Below are positions 1-9,029 of a DNA stretch of 64,000 bases, piece by piece. The position numbers and the translations under genes are program-made. This DNA comes from Eubacterium ruminantium (GTDB lineage Bacteria; Bacillota; Clostridia; Lachnospirales; Lachnospiraceae): positions 482,673-546,672 of the forward strand of contig FNUU01000001.1 of the NCBI GenBank assembly GCA_900108205.1, written 5' to 3'. Below the pieces are notes generated by a model. The model was not told the origin of the DNA. It did no database searches and saw only the letters and a list, made by a program, of their open reading frames with translations. Numbering within the stretch: the first letter of the stretch is position 1; each line of letters starts with the position of its first letter.

Positions 1-256
1 TCATTGTAACTGCAGGAACTTCAATAGGAAGTCCGGCTTTAAGTGCTGCCTGACGAGCAACATTCTGACCAAGACCTGCCTGGATAACACATCCCATATA
101 TACATGCTCAACATCTGCAGGAGCTATACCAGCTCTTGAAATTGCTTCCTTAATAACGATTGAACCAAGTGTTGCTGCAGGTGTTGTGCTAAGTGTTCCA
201 CCCATTGTTCCGATAGCTGTACGGCATGCACTAGCTATAACTACTTTCTTTGCCAT
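1..256 (-). CDS. Acetyl-CoA acetyltransferase (thiolase), N-terminal part
   Basis: Only the first 85 codons are in the window; the gene runs off the left edge. The product starts [16 protein letters not shown] and contains the [18 protein letters not shown] stretch typical of biosynthetic/degradative thiolases, which condense two acetyl-CoA to acetoacetyl-CoA. The acylated active-site Cys (about residue 89 in this family) would lie just outside the window. The ATG at 256 is preceded by GGAGG with normal spacing, and a good promoter lies upstream at 361-389. In clostridia this enzyme feeds butyrate formation, but no other butyrate gene is visible here, so that role is inferred. Confidence 0.93.
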   Translation of the reverse strand, partial: MAKKVVIASACRTAIGTMGGTLSTTPAATLGSIVIKEAISRAGIAPADVEHVYMGCVIQAGLGQNVARQAALKAGLPIEVPAVTM

Positions 257-360
257 AATAAATCCTCCATTAAAGTTTTTTATAATATGTCAGCTGCAAA
301 TGGCATTAAATGAATATCATTCTGCCATGGATGCCATTATAAGCCGACAGACCTTTTAGA

Positions 361-389
361 ATCATAACACAAATGTAACATTTACGCAA
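361..389 (-). promoter_or_regulatory. Sigma-A-type promoter of the thiolase gene
   Basis: Read on the minus strand: TTGCGT, a 17-base spacer, then TATGAT, about 105 bases upstream of the thiolase start. The two boxes match the vegetative consensus at 4/6 and 5/6 positions. The roughly 100-base 5' leader between promoter and start has no clear terminator-like hairpin. Confidence 0.6.
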
Positions 390-462
390 TCAGTATATCA
401 TATATATATTTTGATAAAATTTATAAAATGTCATTATTTTTTTTTGTACTTTTTTATGAATT

Positions 463-1482
463 CTATTCTTCCTCCATCTGCAGTCTTCGTATTTCTTCCT
501 GCACCATGATATATTTTCCTGCCAGACCGGTACCCAGAGCAACCATGCTTTCCGCATCCTCACTTGCAACAACCTTGATCTGTGATCTTGTTGCAATAAG
601 CTTCTGCATTCCTGCTATATGACTTCCCCCTCCGGTAAGCATAAGTCCTTCCTTCGAGATATCATTTATAAGCTCCGGAGGAGCTGTTTCAAGAACAGAA
701 TTGATTGCATTTATGATCTGTGTGGTTACTTCTTCAAACGCTTCCACAGTTTCATCTGCAGAAAGATTAAGTTTTACCGGAAGTCCGCTGAGCAGATTTT
801 TTCCTTTTACTTCTATAGAAATATCGTTTTTCCTTTTCATTACTGAGCCTACCGCTTCCTTAGCTTCTTCAGCAGTAAGTTCTCCAAGCTCCACGTTGTA
901 TTTCCTTCTTACATATCTGATAAGAGCATCCGTAAAGTCATCTCCGCCGCATTTTAAGGACATTCCTTCTGAAATACCTCCTGCGGAAATGACAGCTATA
1001 TCAGTGGTTCCGCCTCCGATATCCACGATCATATGTCCATAGGTTTCGGTAATATCCATATCAGCACCGATTGCCGCAGCTATGGCAGATTCAAGGATAA
1101 ATACCTGTTTTGCACCTGTTCTAACCACAGCATCTTCCACTGCTCGTCTTTCAACCTCGGTCACTCCCTCAGGGATACATACACAGATACTTGGCCTTCC
1201 CCATATTTTTCGCTTGGTAAGCGCATTTTTAACAAATGCCTTTATCATTCTCTCAGCAAGACTGTAATCTGAAATGACGCCATGTTTCATGGGTCTTTCC
1301 ACGCATATTCCTTCCGGAGTTTTTCCCAGCATTCTTTTGGCTTTCGAGCCAACAGCTATTATATTTTTGGTTTTTTCCTCAAATGCAACATATGCAGGCT
1401 GATCTATTACAACTCCCTTATCCCGCATAAATACTCTTACATTTGAGGTTCCAAGATCTATTCCGATATCTATTCTGTACAT
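463..1482 (-). CDS. mreB: MreB/Mbl-family rod-shape-determining actin homologue
   Basis: A 339-residue bacterial actin of normal length. Phosphate-binding loop 1 is seen as DLGTSNV (residues 9-15), loop 2 as VDIGGGTTD (about 153-161), and a C-terminal TGGGS motif near residue 290. MreB/Mbl filaments guide cell-wall synthesis on the inner face of the membrane. The gene stands alone, without mreC or mreD, which suits an Mbl/MreBH-type paralogue rather than the mreBCD operon copy. The ATG has a GAGG ribosome site and a near-consensus promoter at 1499-1527. Which paralogue it is cannot be settled by eye. Confidence 0.93.
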   Translation of the reverse strand: MYRIDIGIDLGTSNVRVFMRDKGVVIDQPAYVAFEEKTKNIIAVGSKAKRMLGKTPEGICVERPMKHGVISDYSLAERMIKAFVKNALTKRKIWGRPSICVCIPEGVTEVERRAVEDAVVRTGAKQVFILESAIAAAIGADMDITETYGHMIVDIGGGTTDIAVISAGGISEGMSLKCGGDDFTDALIRYVRRKYNVELGELTAEEAKEAVGSVMKRKNDISIEVKGKNLLSGLPVKLNLSADETVEAFEEVTTQIINAINSVLETAPPELINDISKEGLMLTGGGSHIAGMQKLIATRSQIKVVASEDAESMVALGTGLAGKYIMVQEEIRRLQMEEE

Positions 1483-1498
1483 TAAAAAATCCTCACTG

Positions 1499-1527
1499 AT
1501 TATATTATCCGATCAATATCATATCAA
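1499..1527 (-). promoter_or_regulatory. Near-consensus promoter of mreB
   Basis: On the minus strand TTGATA, 17 bases, TATAAT, only 17 bases upstream of the mreB start codon. It is one of the best promoter matches in the window. It shows that mreB is not read only from the genes upstream, which end in their own terminator at 1777-1812. Confidence 0.75.
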
Positions 1528-1776
1528 TGTCTTAGTATTAATCACACATTTTACTAACACATCAAAAAAACCGTTCATTATATATATTAATACAGAGTCG
1601 CATTCATCTATATTTATTTTGAACTCCACCGACAGGGTTATTGCTAAACGCTTGATCTCGTTTTCCAACTCGATCGTTGCCAAACGCTTGCTACCGGCAA
1701 GCATCAACGATTTGGTCGAGCCGCATTCACCGGAAGGTTTTTGAATAGCAGGAAACGCAGTTTTCTATTATACATG

Positions 1777-1812
1777 AAAAAACGCCGGCACATAGTATTA
1801 TACGTGCCGACG
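1777..1812 (-). terminator. Rho-independent terminator of the three-gene unit
   Basis: On the minus strand CGTCGGCAC, a 12-base loop and GTGCCGGCG form a 9-bp stem with one G-T pair, followed directly by six T. It lies 30 bases beyond the stop of the 1046-aa coiled-coil gene and closes that operon. Confidence 0.88.
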
Positions 1813-1841
1813 CTCTCTTTTTCAACAAAAGTTTATATACT

Positions 1842-4800
1842 TTATTCAAAATCTCCAGGCATAAGAAGTCTCTTATCCGGAGTTCCGGCTGCCTTTTCTC
1901 TCGCATCACATTTTACAATAGCATCATCAACAGCCTTCATAAGACGGTCAATATTACCAACTTCCATTGCAAGGAGCAGGTTGCTGAGCTTGCTTTCAAG
2001 ATTCTCAGCGATCATATATCCTCTCTGTACACAGTAACCCTTACCGATACCGATCATATCATCATTATCGATCATATTCAGCTGAATAAGATTTGTGAAC
2101 TCAGATTCAATATCCTCATTGCTTGTAATAAGTCTTGTAACAGAATCGATCTCACCAGTAAGAATGATAACAACATCATTCTTCTCTGCATTTGAAAGTT
2201 TGATAACCTCTTCAAGCCTGTCATTTCTGATAAGGCCCGCATTGTCAATTACCATACATCCGCCCTTAAGCTTCTCCATAGCTCCTGTAAGAGCATCATT
2301 TGAAAGCTTATTAAGAGCTTTTGCGTTGATCTTGGCAATAGTCTTAGCATTGCAGATACCCATGTCATAGAAGCTTCGTGCGAAGTCTTCACCGACACCT
2401 GTAGAACCAAATCCCTGACGGCCGAGAATAACAATATTTCTGTCGTCCGGATTATCAGCAACTTCATTAAATGCATCTACAATCTGCTGGCCAATTTCTG
2501 TTGCAGTATATTTTTCAAGGTAAAGAGCCGCAAGTGGAAGTCCGCTTCCGCCAACTACCCTTGTAAGATCCATGCTTGCATTTTCAGCTTCTTCTGCCTT
2601 CTTCTCTGCAGCCTTGAGAGTTTCCTGAGCCTTCTCAAGATCCTTCATAGCCTCTGCAGCCTTCTTCTTAGACTCGGCAGTCTTGTTCTGAGCATCAACT
2701 TCAGCAGCTTTTCTTCTGTCTTCTATAGCCTTCTTCTTAGATGAAAGCTCACTCTGCTTCTTATCAGCATCTTCCTTAAGCTTTGCAGCCTCAGCCTCAA
2801 GCTTCTTAACTTCCTCTTCAGCTATCTTAAGTTTTGCAACCTCTGCAGCCTTAGCCTTGCTGTCAGCTTCATTCTTAGCCTTAAGGGCAATTTCAGCCTT
2901 AGTCTTAGCTTCAGCCAGCTGCTTAGCCTTAACTTCAGCTGCAGCCTTCTTCTTGGCGGCAGCATCAGCCTTCTTCTTAGCAGCTTCAGCTTCATACTTC
3001 TTGATAGCCTCTTCAGCCTTCTTAGCTGCCTCTAAAATCTTCTTTGCAGCAGTCTCAGAAGCCTTGGCAGATTCAGTTTCAACCAGTTTTGCATCCTCAA
3101 CCTTCTTCTTAAGGCCTGTTATCTTTGTCTGAATATCAGCAATCTGCTTTTCAAATTCTGTAATCTGCTTTTCTGATTCTTCTATAGTCTTCTTTGAGTC
3201 TGCAGTCTTAACCTTTGCATCCTCAATAATCTTCTTAAATGTAGCCTCATCAGCTGCTCTCTTGGCATCTTCATCAGCAATCTTCTTAGCAAGTTCCTCA
3301 GCTTCCTTAGCTTCTTCAGCCGCAGCCGCCTTAGCCTCTGCCTCTTCTCTTGCCTTTTCTTCTGCTTCCTTCTTAGCCTTTGCTTCTGCTTCTGCCTTAG
3401 CCTTTGCTTCTGCTTCTGCCTTAGCCTTTGCCTCTGCCTCTTCTGCCGCCTTCTTGCTTTCAGCAAGCTTTGCCTTGGCATCCTCAAGCTTCTTAGCAAC
3501 TTCTTCAGCCTTTACAGATCCGCCTGAAGTCTCTTTCTCAAGCTGCTTTAAATCCTCATCAGCTTTTCTTAAGGCATTTTCAAGATCCTTTCTTGCATCA
3601 GCTTCAGTCTTTCTTGAATCCTCAATGATCTTAGAAGCTTCTTCAACCTTCTTCTTAGCCTCAGCGATTTCTTTGTCAGCTTCCTCTCTGGCTCTCTTAC
3701 GTGCCTTCTCTGCACTCTTCTTTCTTGCTTCCTCTGCAGCCTTCTTACGCTTCTCTTCGAGAGCCTTACGCTTAGCCTCTTCCTCTGCTTTCTTCTTGGC
3801 TTTTGCTTCTTCAGCAGCCTTTCTTCTGATCTCGGCTTCTTCTTCTGCCTTCTTCCTTGCAGCTGCAGCAGCTTCTTCCTTAATCTTTTCTTCAGCCTTA
3901 CGAGCTTCTTCCTCAGCCTTCTTCTTTGCTGCAGCCTTCTGTCTTGCAGCTTCAATACGCTGTCTCTCAGCTTCTGCTCTCTCTATACCTGAAGCAGCCT
4001 TCTTCTTAGCTGCTTCCTTGGCAGCTTCTCTTGCTTTAGCTTCACTGCCGACAGAAGCTCCGCCTGATATTGGTTCTTCCGGTTCAAGATTAACATCTTT
4101 CTTAGCAGCCTCTTTTTCAGCATAAGCAGCTTCATAGTTATTGCTCTTAAGCTGATCATCAAACTGAGTATCCTCATCATCGATATCATACATTGTATTA
4201 ACATCGCTTGTAGGAGTTGTTCTATTTTCAGGAAGGATGCTGTCAAGCTCGTCAGGACTCTTAGCCTTCTTATCATCATCCGCTGTTATCCATCCGGATT
4301 TATTTCCATCAATGGTTCTCGTTCCATCAGCTGAGAACGCATGCTTATCATCCTTGATAACCTTAACCTTCTTATCTCCCTTATCCTTTTCAGGATTAAG
4401 ATCCAGTCCAAGGCCACCCTTTTCCTTCTTAGTGCTTCCGAGTCCTCCGCCGAGACCGCCGCCAAGAGTGTCTCCTCCGAGAGATGCATGACCTCCATCA
4501 ACACCACCAAGACCTCCAAGACCACCAAGGCCGCCAAGGCCATCCATGTCATCAAGTCCGGCACCTCCGAGGCCACCGCCAAGACCACCAAGACCGCCAA
4601 GGCCGGAATCTTCCTTTTTATCCTTCGGCTTCATCTGGTTGCTTGTAAGTACCTCTGTTGCACCTACTTCATCGAGATCATCCTCTTCTTTTTCAGGCTC
4701 TTCCGCAGGAGTAAAGCCCATGTTTCTATCATACTCTTCGAGAGTAAGACCCATTGCCTCTGCACGTTTCTTTCTCTTCTTCTCCTCAATACGCGCCAGA

Positions 4801-4982
4801 TCCTCTGCAGAAAGAGTTTTAAATTTCTGCTTGCCTGTATCTTCCTTCTTCTTAGCAGCACCACCCTTTGATAACATCATAGCTTCCTGCTCTTTTTTCA
4901 GTTTTGCTGCTTTTTCTGCCCTTTCTTTTTCAACCTGTTTTCTGATTGCCTCAATCAGGGCTTCTCTTTGATCAATCGCCAC
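1842..4982 (-). CDS. Giant Ala/Lys/Glu coiled-coil protein with C-terminal inactive AAA+-like domain
   Basis: 1046 residues, not recognised as a named family. Residues 1-120 are charged; about 125-185 is a Gly-Leu-rich stretch; about 300-805 is an almost unbroken Ala/Lys/Glu coiled coil. The last ~238 residues form a globular domain. That domain resembles CbxX/SpoVK-type AAA+ ATPases, but the Walker A place reads GRQGFGSTG (about 854) without the Lys, and the Walker B place reads VIDN instead of DE. ATP hydrolysis is therefore unlikely. The start is GTG with AAGGAGGT nine bases ahead. It is the last gene of a three-gene unit, 33 bases after the TPR gene. No signal peptide or membrane segment is seen, so a cytoplasmic scaffold or filament is my inference. 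Confidence 0.8.
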   Translation of the reverse strand: MAIDQREALIEAIRKQVEKERAEKAAKLKKEQEAMMLSKGGAAKKKEDTGKQKFKTLSAEDLARIEEKKRKKRAEAMGLTLEEYDRNMGFTPAEEPEKEEDDLDEVGATEVLTSNQMKPKDKKEDSGLGGLGGLGGGLGGAGLDDMDGLGGLGGLGGLGGVDGGHASLGGDTLGGGLGGGLGSTKKEKGGLGLDLNPEKDKGDKKVKVIKDDKHAFSADGTRTIDGNKSGWITADDDKKAKSPDELDSILPENRTTPTSDVNTMYDIDDEDTQFDDQLKSNNYEAAYAEKEAAKKDVNLEPEEPISGGASVGSEAKAREAAKEAAKKKAASGIERAEAERQRIEAARQKAAAKKKAEEEARKAEEKIKEEAAAAARKKAEEEAEIRRKAAEEAKAKKKAEEEAKRKALEEKRKKAAEEARKKSAEKARKRAREEADKEIAEAKKKVEEASKIIEDSRKTEADARKDLENALRKADEDLKQLEKETSGGSVKAEEVAKKLEDAKAKLAESKKAAEEAEAKAKAEAEAKAKAEAEAKAKKEAEEKAREEAEAKAAAAEEAKEAEELAKKIADEDAKRAADEATFKKIIEDAKVKTADSKKTIEESEKQITEFEKQIADIQTKITGLKKKVEDAKLVETESAKASETAAKKILEAAKKAEEAIKKYEAEAAKKKADAAAKKKAAAEVKAKQLAEAKTKAEIALKAKNEADSKAKAAEVAKLKIAEEEVKKLEAEAAKLKEDADKKQSELSSKKKAIEDRRKAAEVDAQNKTAESKKKAAEAMKDLEKAQETLKAAEKKAEEAENASMDLTRVVGGSGLPLAALYLEKYTATEIGQQIVDAFNEVADNPDDRNIVILGRQGFGSTGVGEDFARSFYDMGICNAKTIAKINAKALNKLSNDALTGAMEKLKGGCMVIDNAGLIRNDRLEEVIKLSNAEKNDVVIILTGEIDSVTRLITSNEDIESEFTNLIQLNMIDNDDMIGIGKGYCVQRGYMIAENLESKLSNLLLAMEVGNIDRLMKAVDDAIVKCDAREKAAGTPDKRLLMPGDFE

Positions 4983-5015
4983 CTAAGTTACCTCCTTCTG
5001 ATCTATAAGTTCGAA

Positions 5016-7778
5016 TCACAATTTAATTCCGAGGGATGCCAGCAGAGCCTCAGCCTGCTTAAGCATTTCTTCCTCTTTCCCGAGTTTTTCTTCAAGCTTT
5101 TCATTTTCTTTCTGAACAACCTCATCGAACTCATTCTTAATATCATTCTTCTCTGTGGTCGTCTCAAAAATAGACGTCTTGAACTCAGGATACCCCAAGC
5201 TATCCTTGTGATCTGTTATAGTTTTTGTATCTTCCTTAACGATGTCTGCAGCTGATATGTTCTCTGCCTTAGCTTCCTGAACCATATCAGTCTTATCCGC
5301 ATCATCGGAAAGTTCATCTTTTTTCTGCTGCTCTGATTCTTCTGCAGGAGAAATCTCACTGTCTTCAGCTGCAGCCTTTATCTTGTCTATGATACTGCCG
5401 CCATTTTCCTTTTCAGCCTCACTCTCGGATGCCGGTTCCGGATAAATACTGCTCTTTCCAAGGATCTCATCAATTCTTGCAGAATAATCATAGTCAGATG
5501 TTGTATCACTGACAGATACTGTGTTGCTGTCTGATGCTGTATCACTGACAGATGCCTCTTCACTTTCTGATGCTGTATCGCTGTCAAAAGCTGTGTCGCT
5601 GTCAGATATTGTATCACTGTCAAAAGCTGTATCACTGTCAGCCGAACCAGAAATCTCCTCACTGTTTTCAGTACTGATATCATCAAATGATTTATCCATA
5701 CCGCTGAAGAGTTCATTTCCTCTCAGAATTGCATCCACACGAGCAGCAATATCGCTGTCTGTAAGCGGTGTACTGATATTATCATCAAATGAAGAAGCAA
5801 CCTTCCTTACCAGATCTATGGAATCTGTTACAGTTTCTTTTTCATCTGATTCCTCTCTGTTCATATCCGCAGCATTTTCAAACTCTGTCACGGATTCTGA
5901 TTCATGCACTGTTTCGGCTGCAGTCTCAGCTGCTGCTTCATAGGCCGGTTCAGCTGCTGCCTCGGCTTCTGATTCATAGTCCGGTTCAACTGCCGCCTCA
6001 GACGTAATCCCCTCAGCCTCTCTGTAGGTCTCTGTGACAGGTTCTGTCTCAGGCTCTCGCTCCGGTTCATAATTTGATGTTGATTCATCAATATTACTGA
6101 TCTCCAGTCCGATCCGCAGGTCGTCCAAAGTTTTATCAAGTGTTGCAGACTCGAAGTTTTTCTTTTCCTGCTCATCCTTTTTATAAGCGCTGATACTGTC
6201 AAAAGGATTTGAGAAATCCAAAATATCATTATCAAGTTCTGCTATAGAATCCGACTCCGGTGCAAAACCATCATCAAAATCATATGAAATAAGATCATCT
6301 ATATTTGTTTCAGGTTTTAATTCCCTCATATCTTTTTCTACACCCTGAACTGCTGTTTGAACTTTTACATCATCTTCTAATATTTTCACATCCGTCACTG
6401 TCTGCTCAGATGTATTTATTATAGTCTGGCTCACAGCTGTAGCTGTTGCTGCTGTAACATCCTTCTTGTCGGAACCATATTCAGCCTTATCCTCAGCTGT
6501 TTCAATTTTTCCTGCCTCGGCCTTAACCTCAGGTACTTCCGGCTTTCCTACCTCGGCCTTAACCTCCGCTACTTCCGGTTTTTCTGCTTCGGCCTTTACC
6601 TCAGCTGTTACAGGTTTTTCTGACTCTGCCTTAGCCTCAGCTGTTACAGGTTTTTCAGTTTCAGTCTTAACCTCAGCTGTTTCCGTTTTTTCAGTTTCAA
6701 CCTTTACCTCAGCTGTTTCCGTTTTTTCAGTTTCAGCTTTAGCTTCAGTTGACTCAGTTTTTTCCGTTTCAGCCTTAACCTCAGTCTCTGCCTTTTCGGT
6801 TTCAGCCTCTTCCGAATTTTCTTCTTCAGAAACATCATCACGCTTAAACTTACGTTTGATCAGGTCCTTGAGACTTCTTTTTATATTTTCAGCTTTCTTC
6901 TCACGGGTAATATCTTCAGCTTCTGATGCTTCCTCCGTCATTTCGCCCTCGCCAGGCTCTTCGCCGGAAGCCGCCTCCATCTGCTGCTTCTTCATTTCCT
7001 TCAGGTTTTTCCTGTGAAGTTTTTTCTTCTGCTTGTCCGTCAGCTCTTCCATAGTATCGTCTACCATGATAAGTATCTCAGGATCCTTAGGATTTCTGAC
7101 ATAATAATCCTTTTCAAGCTGTTCAGCTTCAAGCTTTCTTACTTCCTCTTCAACAGGATCATCGTCCACAGCTTCTTTTTTGCTGAAAATATTTAAATAT
7201 TTATCCAGCATATCCTTATCCTGGATAATCTCATAAAGCATATCTATATTCTTGCTGTTTTTAAACGTTGCCATATAATCGGATATTATAACATCCAGAT
7301 CATCCTTATCCATTTTCATGGCAAGTAAAATGAGTTCAAAGCTCCAATCCTCATCCATATTATCTCTGTAATACGGAAAGATAAGATCGTACATTTCCTG
7401 ATAAGAGTCGCCTTCAGCCTTCAACATAATATACTTAATGTCGTTTAGTCTTCTCTCATTATTCTTTTCTACAAAAACATAATGTTCGTAGTATTTTTCA
7501 GCAAGGGTCTTGAATCCACGTTTAAGATACAGAACTATAAGAGACTGAATAACTCTGCTGTTGCTTGCCGCCATAATATGTGCACGGACATATTGTTTTC
7601 TGGCATCAGCGAATCTGCCTACATTTTCATATATCTCACCGCAGGTTCTTACGAACTGCGGATTTAAAGATTTTTCAAGATCCTGCGAATCGAGAATATC
7701 CACCGCAACATCGTAATTACGCGACTCTGCCAGCTCTTTGATCTTATTTACACTGGCCATGCTTAATCCTGAACCCAC
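5016..7778 (-). CDS. TPR-type protein with long acidic repeat region, unknown function
   Basis: 920 residues, no named family recognised. Residues 1 to about 210 are helical and look like TPR-type repeats (aromatic/Ala pattern around GRFADARKQYVRAH and RGFKTLAEKYYEHYVF). About 320-450 holds around ten copies of an 11-13-residue Lys-Glu-Thr unit of the form AETEKTETAEVK. Later come Glu/Tyr/Pro-rich and Ser/Asp-rich stretches. A motif of the form ARxDxILxG occurs twice in the acidic half. The C-terminus is a short coiled coil. The start chosen is GTG with GAGGTGA seven bases before it; an ATG six codons later is possible. It lies 16 bases after the YbjQ-like gene and 33 before the coiled-coil gene, so the three are probably co-transcribed. 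Confidence 0.78.
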   Translation of the reverse strand: MGSGLSMASVNKIKELAESRNYDVAVDILDSQDLEKSLNPQFVRTCGEIYENVGRFADARKQYVRAHIMAASNSRVIQSLIVLYLKRGFKTLAEKYYEHYVFVEKNNERRLNDIKYIMLKAEGDSYQEMYDLIFPYYRDNMDEDWSFELILLAMKMDKDDLDVIISDYMATFKNSKNIDMLYEIIQDKDMLDKYLNIFSKKEAVDDDPVEEEVRKLEAEQLEKDYYVRNPKDPEILIMVDDTMEELTDKQKKKLHRKNLKEMKKQQMEAASGEEPGEGEMTEEASEAEDITREKKAENIKRSLKDLIKRKFKRDDVSEEENSEEAETEKAETEVKAETEKTESTEAKAETEKTETAEVKVETEKTETAEVKTETEKPVTAEAKAESEKPVTAEVKAEAEKPEVAEVKAEVGKPEVPEVKAEAGKIETAEDKAEYGSDKKDVTAATATAVSQTIINTSEQTVTDVKILEDDVKVQTAVQGVEKDMRELKPETNIDDLISYDFDDGFAPESDSIAELDNDILDFSNPFDSISAYKKDEQEKKNFESATLDKTLDDLRIGLEISNIDESTSNYEPEREPETEPVTETYREAEGITSEAAVEPDYESEAEAAAEPAYEAAAETAAETVHESESVTEFENAADMNREESDEKETVTDSIDLVRKVASSFDDNISTPLTDSDIAARVDAILRGNELFSGMDKSFDDISTENSEEISGSADSDTAFDSDTISDSDTAFDSDTASESEEASVSDTASDSNTVSVSDTTSDYDYSARIDEILGKSSIYPEPASESEAEKENGGSIIDKIKAAAEDSEISPAEESEQQKKDELSDDADKTDMVQEAKAENISAADIVKEDTKTITDHKDSLGYPEFKTSIFETTTEKNDIKNEFDEVVQKENEKLEEKLGKEEEMLKQAEALLASLGIKL

Positions 7779-7794
7779 TTAAAATCACCTCAAA

Positions 7795-8880
7795 TCAGTT
7801 ATCTTCGAATACTTTTTCAACCTTCTCGATAACACTTTCTTTCATATTTCCACGAGTCTTTTCATACATCTGACCTGATTCCATAATCTCAAGCAACTGT
7901 ATTCTGTACTTATTATCAATCTCTTTGATATATCCCATAAGTACATCTTTGATCTCGTTTACATATTCTTTTTCTTTCATTTCTTCGATCATCTTCTCAT
8001 AATCGAAGTTGGTATTAACCTTCATATCCTCCTGCTTACGTCCACAGACAATACATTCCTCATTGCCGGCTTCATTAACATGACCGCAGTTACATGTCCA
8101 GATCATACCGTCTGTTCTGTATTTTTCAACTGCATCAATACCCTTCTTAGCCTTTAATGCCTCAAGTCTTCTTGTACTCATGGAAACATTCACCGGAGTA
8201 TCATTGCATGCAAATATACCTCTAGGAGTAATATATTTATTGATAATAACTTTTGCATCCTTGAGGAGTTTAATATCATTAACCGAAAGGTCACATGCTA
8301 TATAATCAGACTTAATAAGCGAAACATTACCCTTATCGATCACGAAATCAACGCCCTTCATAATAAGCTTTTCATCATAAATATTGGTAAGTTCAACATC
8401 CGCTCTGATTGCATTTATATCATCAAGATTGTAATTATAGAACCATACTGAAAGATTGACCTCATCCCTTGAACCATCAACGATAACCTTAACCGGTCTA
8501 GGAACAAGTCTGACATAATAATTTGTAACAAAGAGTTCTTTATGAACATCAGGAATGATCTTTTCGATCTTATTTATCTTTACTGCTGTACCGGTCATTA
8601 TTACCGCAAATGAACCGGATGCCAGCTCTGCATATCTCATTTCTACGCCTATGATCGCATTTGCCTTCTTTGCCTCTGCGCTTTTTATAAGGCTCTTCTT
8701 AACCTCATCATTACAATCATTCAGATCATCAAGATCCTGATCATCTGCGCCCATAACATCTGCAGCTATACCCTTAATGAATTTAGACTGGTATACTGCC
8801 TGTCCGACTACAAAGCCAAGATACTCTGTAATCTCATACCCATCAAAACTTTCGCCTGTTGTTAATAACAAATCAGCCAT
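7795..8880 (-). CDS. YbjQ-like domain protein with C-terminal zinc ribbon
   Basis: 361 residues from the ATG at 8880, which has GGGGAG seven bases upstream; the frame stays open for 34 more codons upstream but without a ribosome site. Residues 1 to about 110 match the YbjQ/UPF0145 fold (GYEITEYLGFVVG near the N-terminus, NAIIGVEMRYAEL further on). A beta-rich middle region follows. Near residue 260 is a RanBP2-like zinc ribbon with the pattern C-x-C ... C-x-x-C (CNCG ... CIVCG), then a helical tail. YbjQ proteins are small oligomers of uncertain role. This is the first gene of the unit that continues with the TPR and coiled-coil proteins. Confidence 0.82.
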   Translation of the reverse strand: MADLLLTTGESFDGYEITEYLGFVVGQAVYQSKFIKGIAADVMGADDQDLDDLNDCNDEVKKSLIKSAEAKKANAIIGVEMRYAELASGSFAVIMTGTAVKINKIEKIIPDVHKELFVTNYYVRLVPRPVKVIVDGSRDEVNLSVWFYNYNLDDINAIRADVELTNIYDEKLIMKGVDFVIDKGNVSLIKSDYIACDLSVNDIKLLKDAKVIINKYITPRGIFACNDTPVNVSMSTRRLEALKAKKGIDAVEKYRTDGMIWTCNCGHVNEAGNEECIVCGRKQEDMKVNTNFDYEKMIEEMKEKEYVNEIKDVLMGYIKEIDNKYRIQLLEIMESGQMYEKTRGNMKESVIEKVEKVFEDN

Positions 8881-9029
8881 TTTTTCTCCCCTTAACACAT
8901 TTTTTTCATGATATCCGGCCTCTAAGTCCACTGTCCGGATACCAGGTAAACGCTCCTTATCTTCAGAGCATAATGAACCCACGGCTCATCTGATAATTAT
9001 AGCATAATTCATCAATAAATTCTACTCAT

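Larger units (their letters stand above)
1483..1841. other. Intergenic gap between mreB and the coiled-coil gene
   Basis: This 359-base gap holds the mreB promoter and the terminator of the upstream operon. Between them lies a minus-strand open frame of about 60 codons (1519-1704) with no ribosome site, whose stop codon falls inside the mreB promoter. I do not call it a gene. A short imperfect direct repeat built on AAACGCTTG occurs at about 1645 and 1681. Confidence 0.6.

Noticed and set aside
1519..1707. Minus-strand open frame of about 62 codons upstream of mreB
   Set aside because: No ribosome site, the longest form starts at TTG, and its end overlaps a near-consensus mreB promoter. No family resemblance.
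3262..4125. Long plus-strand frame of 287 codons opposite the coiled-coil gene
   Set aside because: It is the Ser/Ala-rich mirror of the Ala/Lys/Glu coiled coil on the other strand; such shadows arise from the repetitive codons and there is no ribosome site.
8912..8941. TATCCGG/CCGGATA inverted repeat upstream of the YbjQ-like gene
   Set aside because: A perfect 7-bp stem but with no T run and no second copy; too little to call a terminator or operator.
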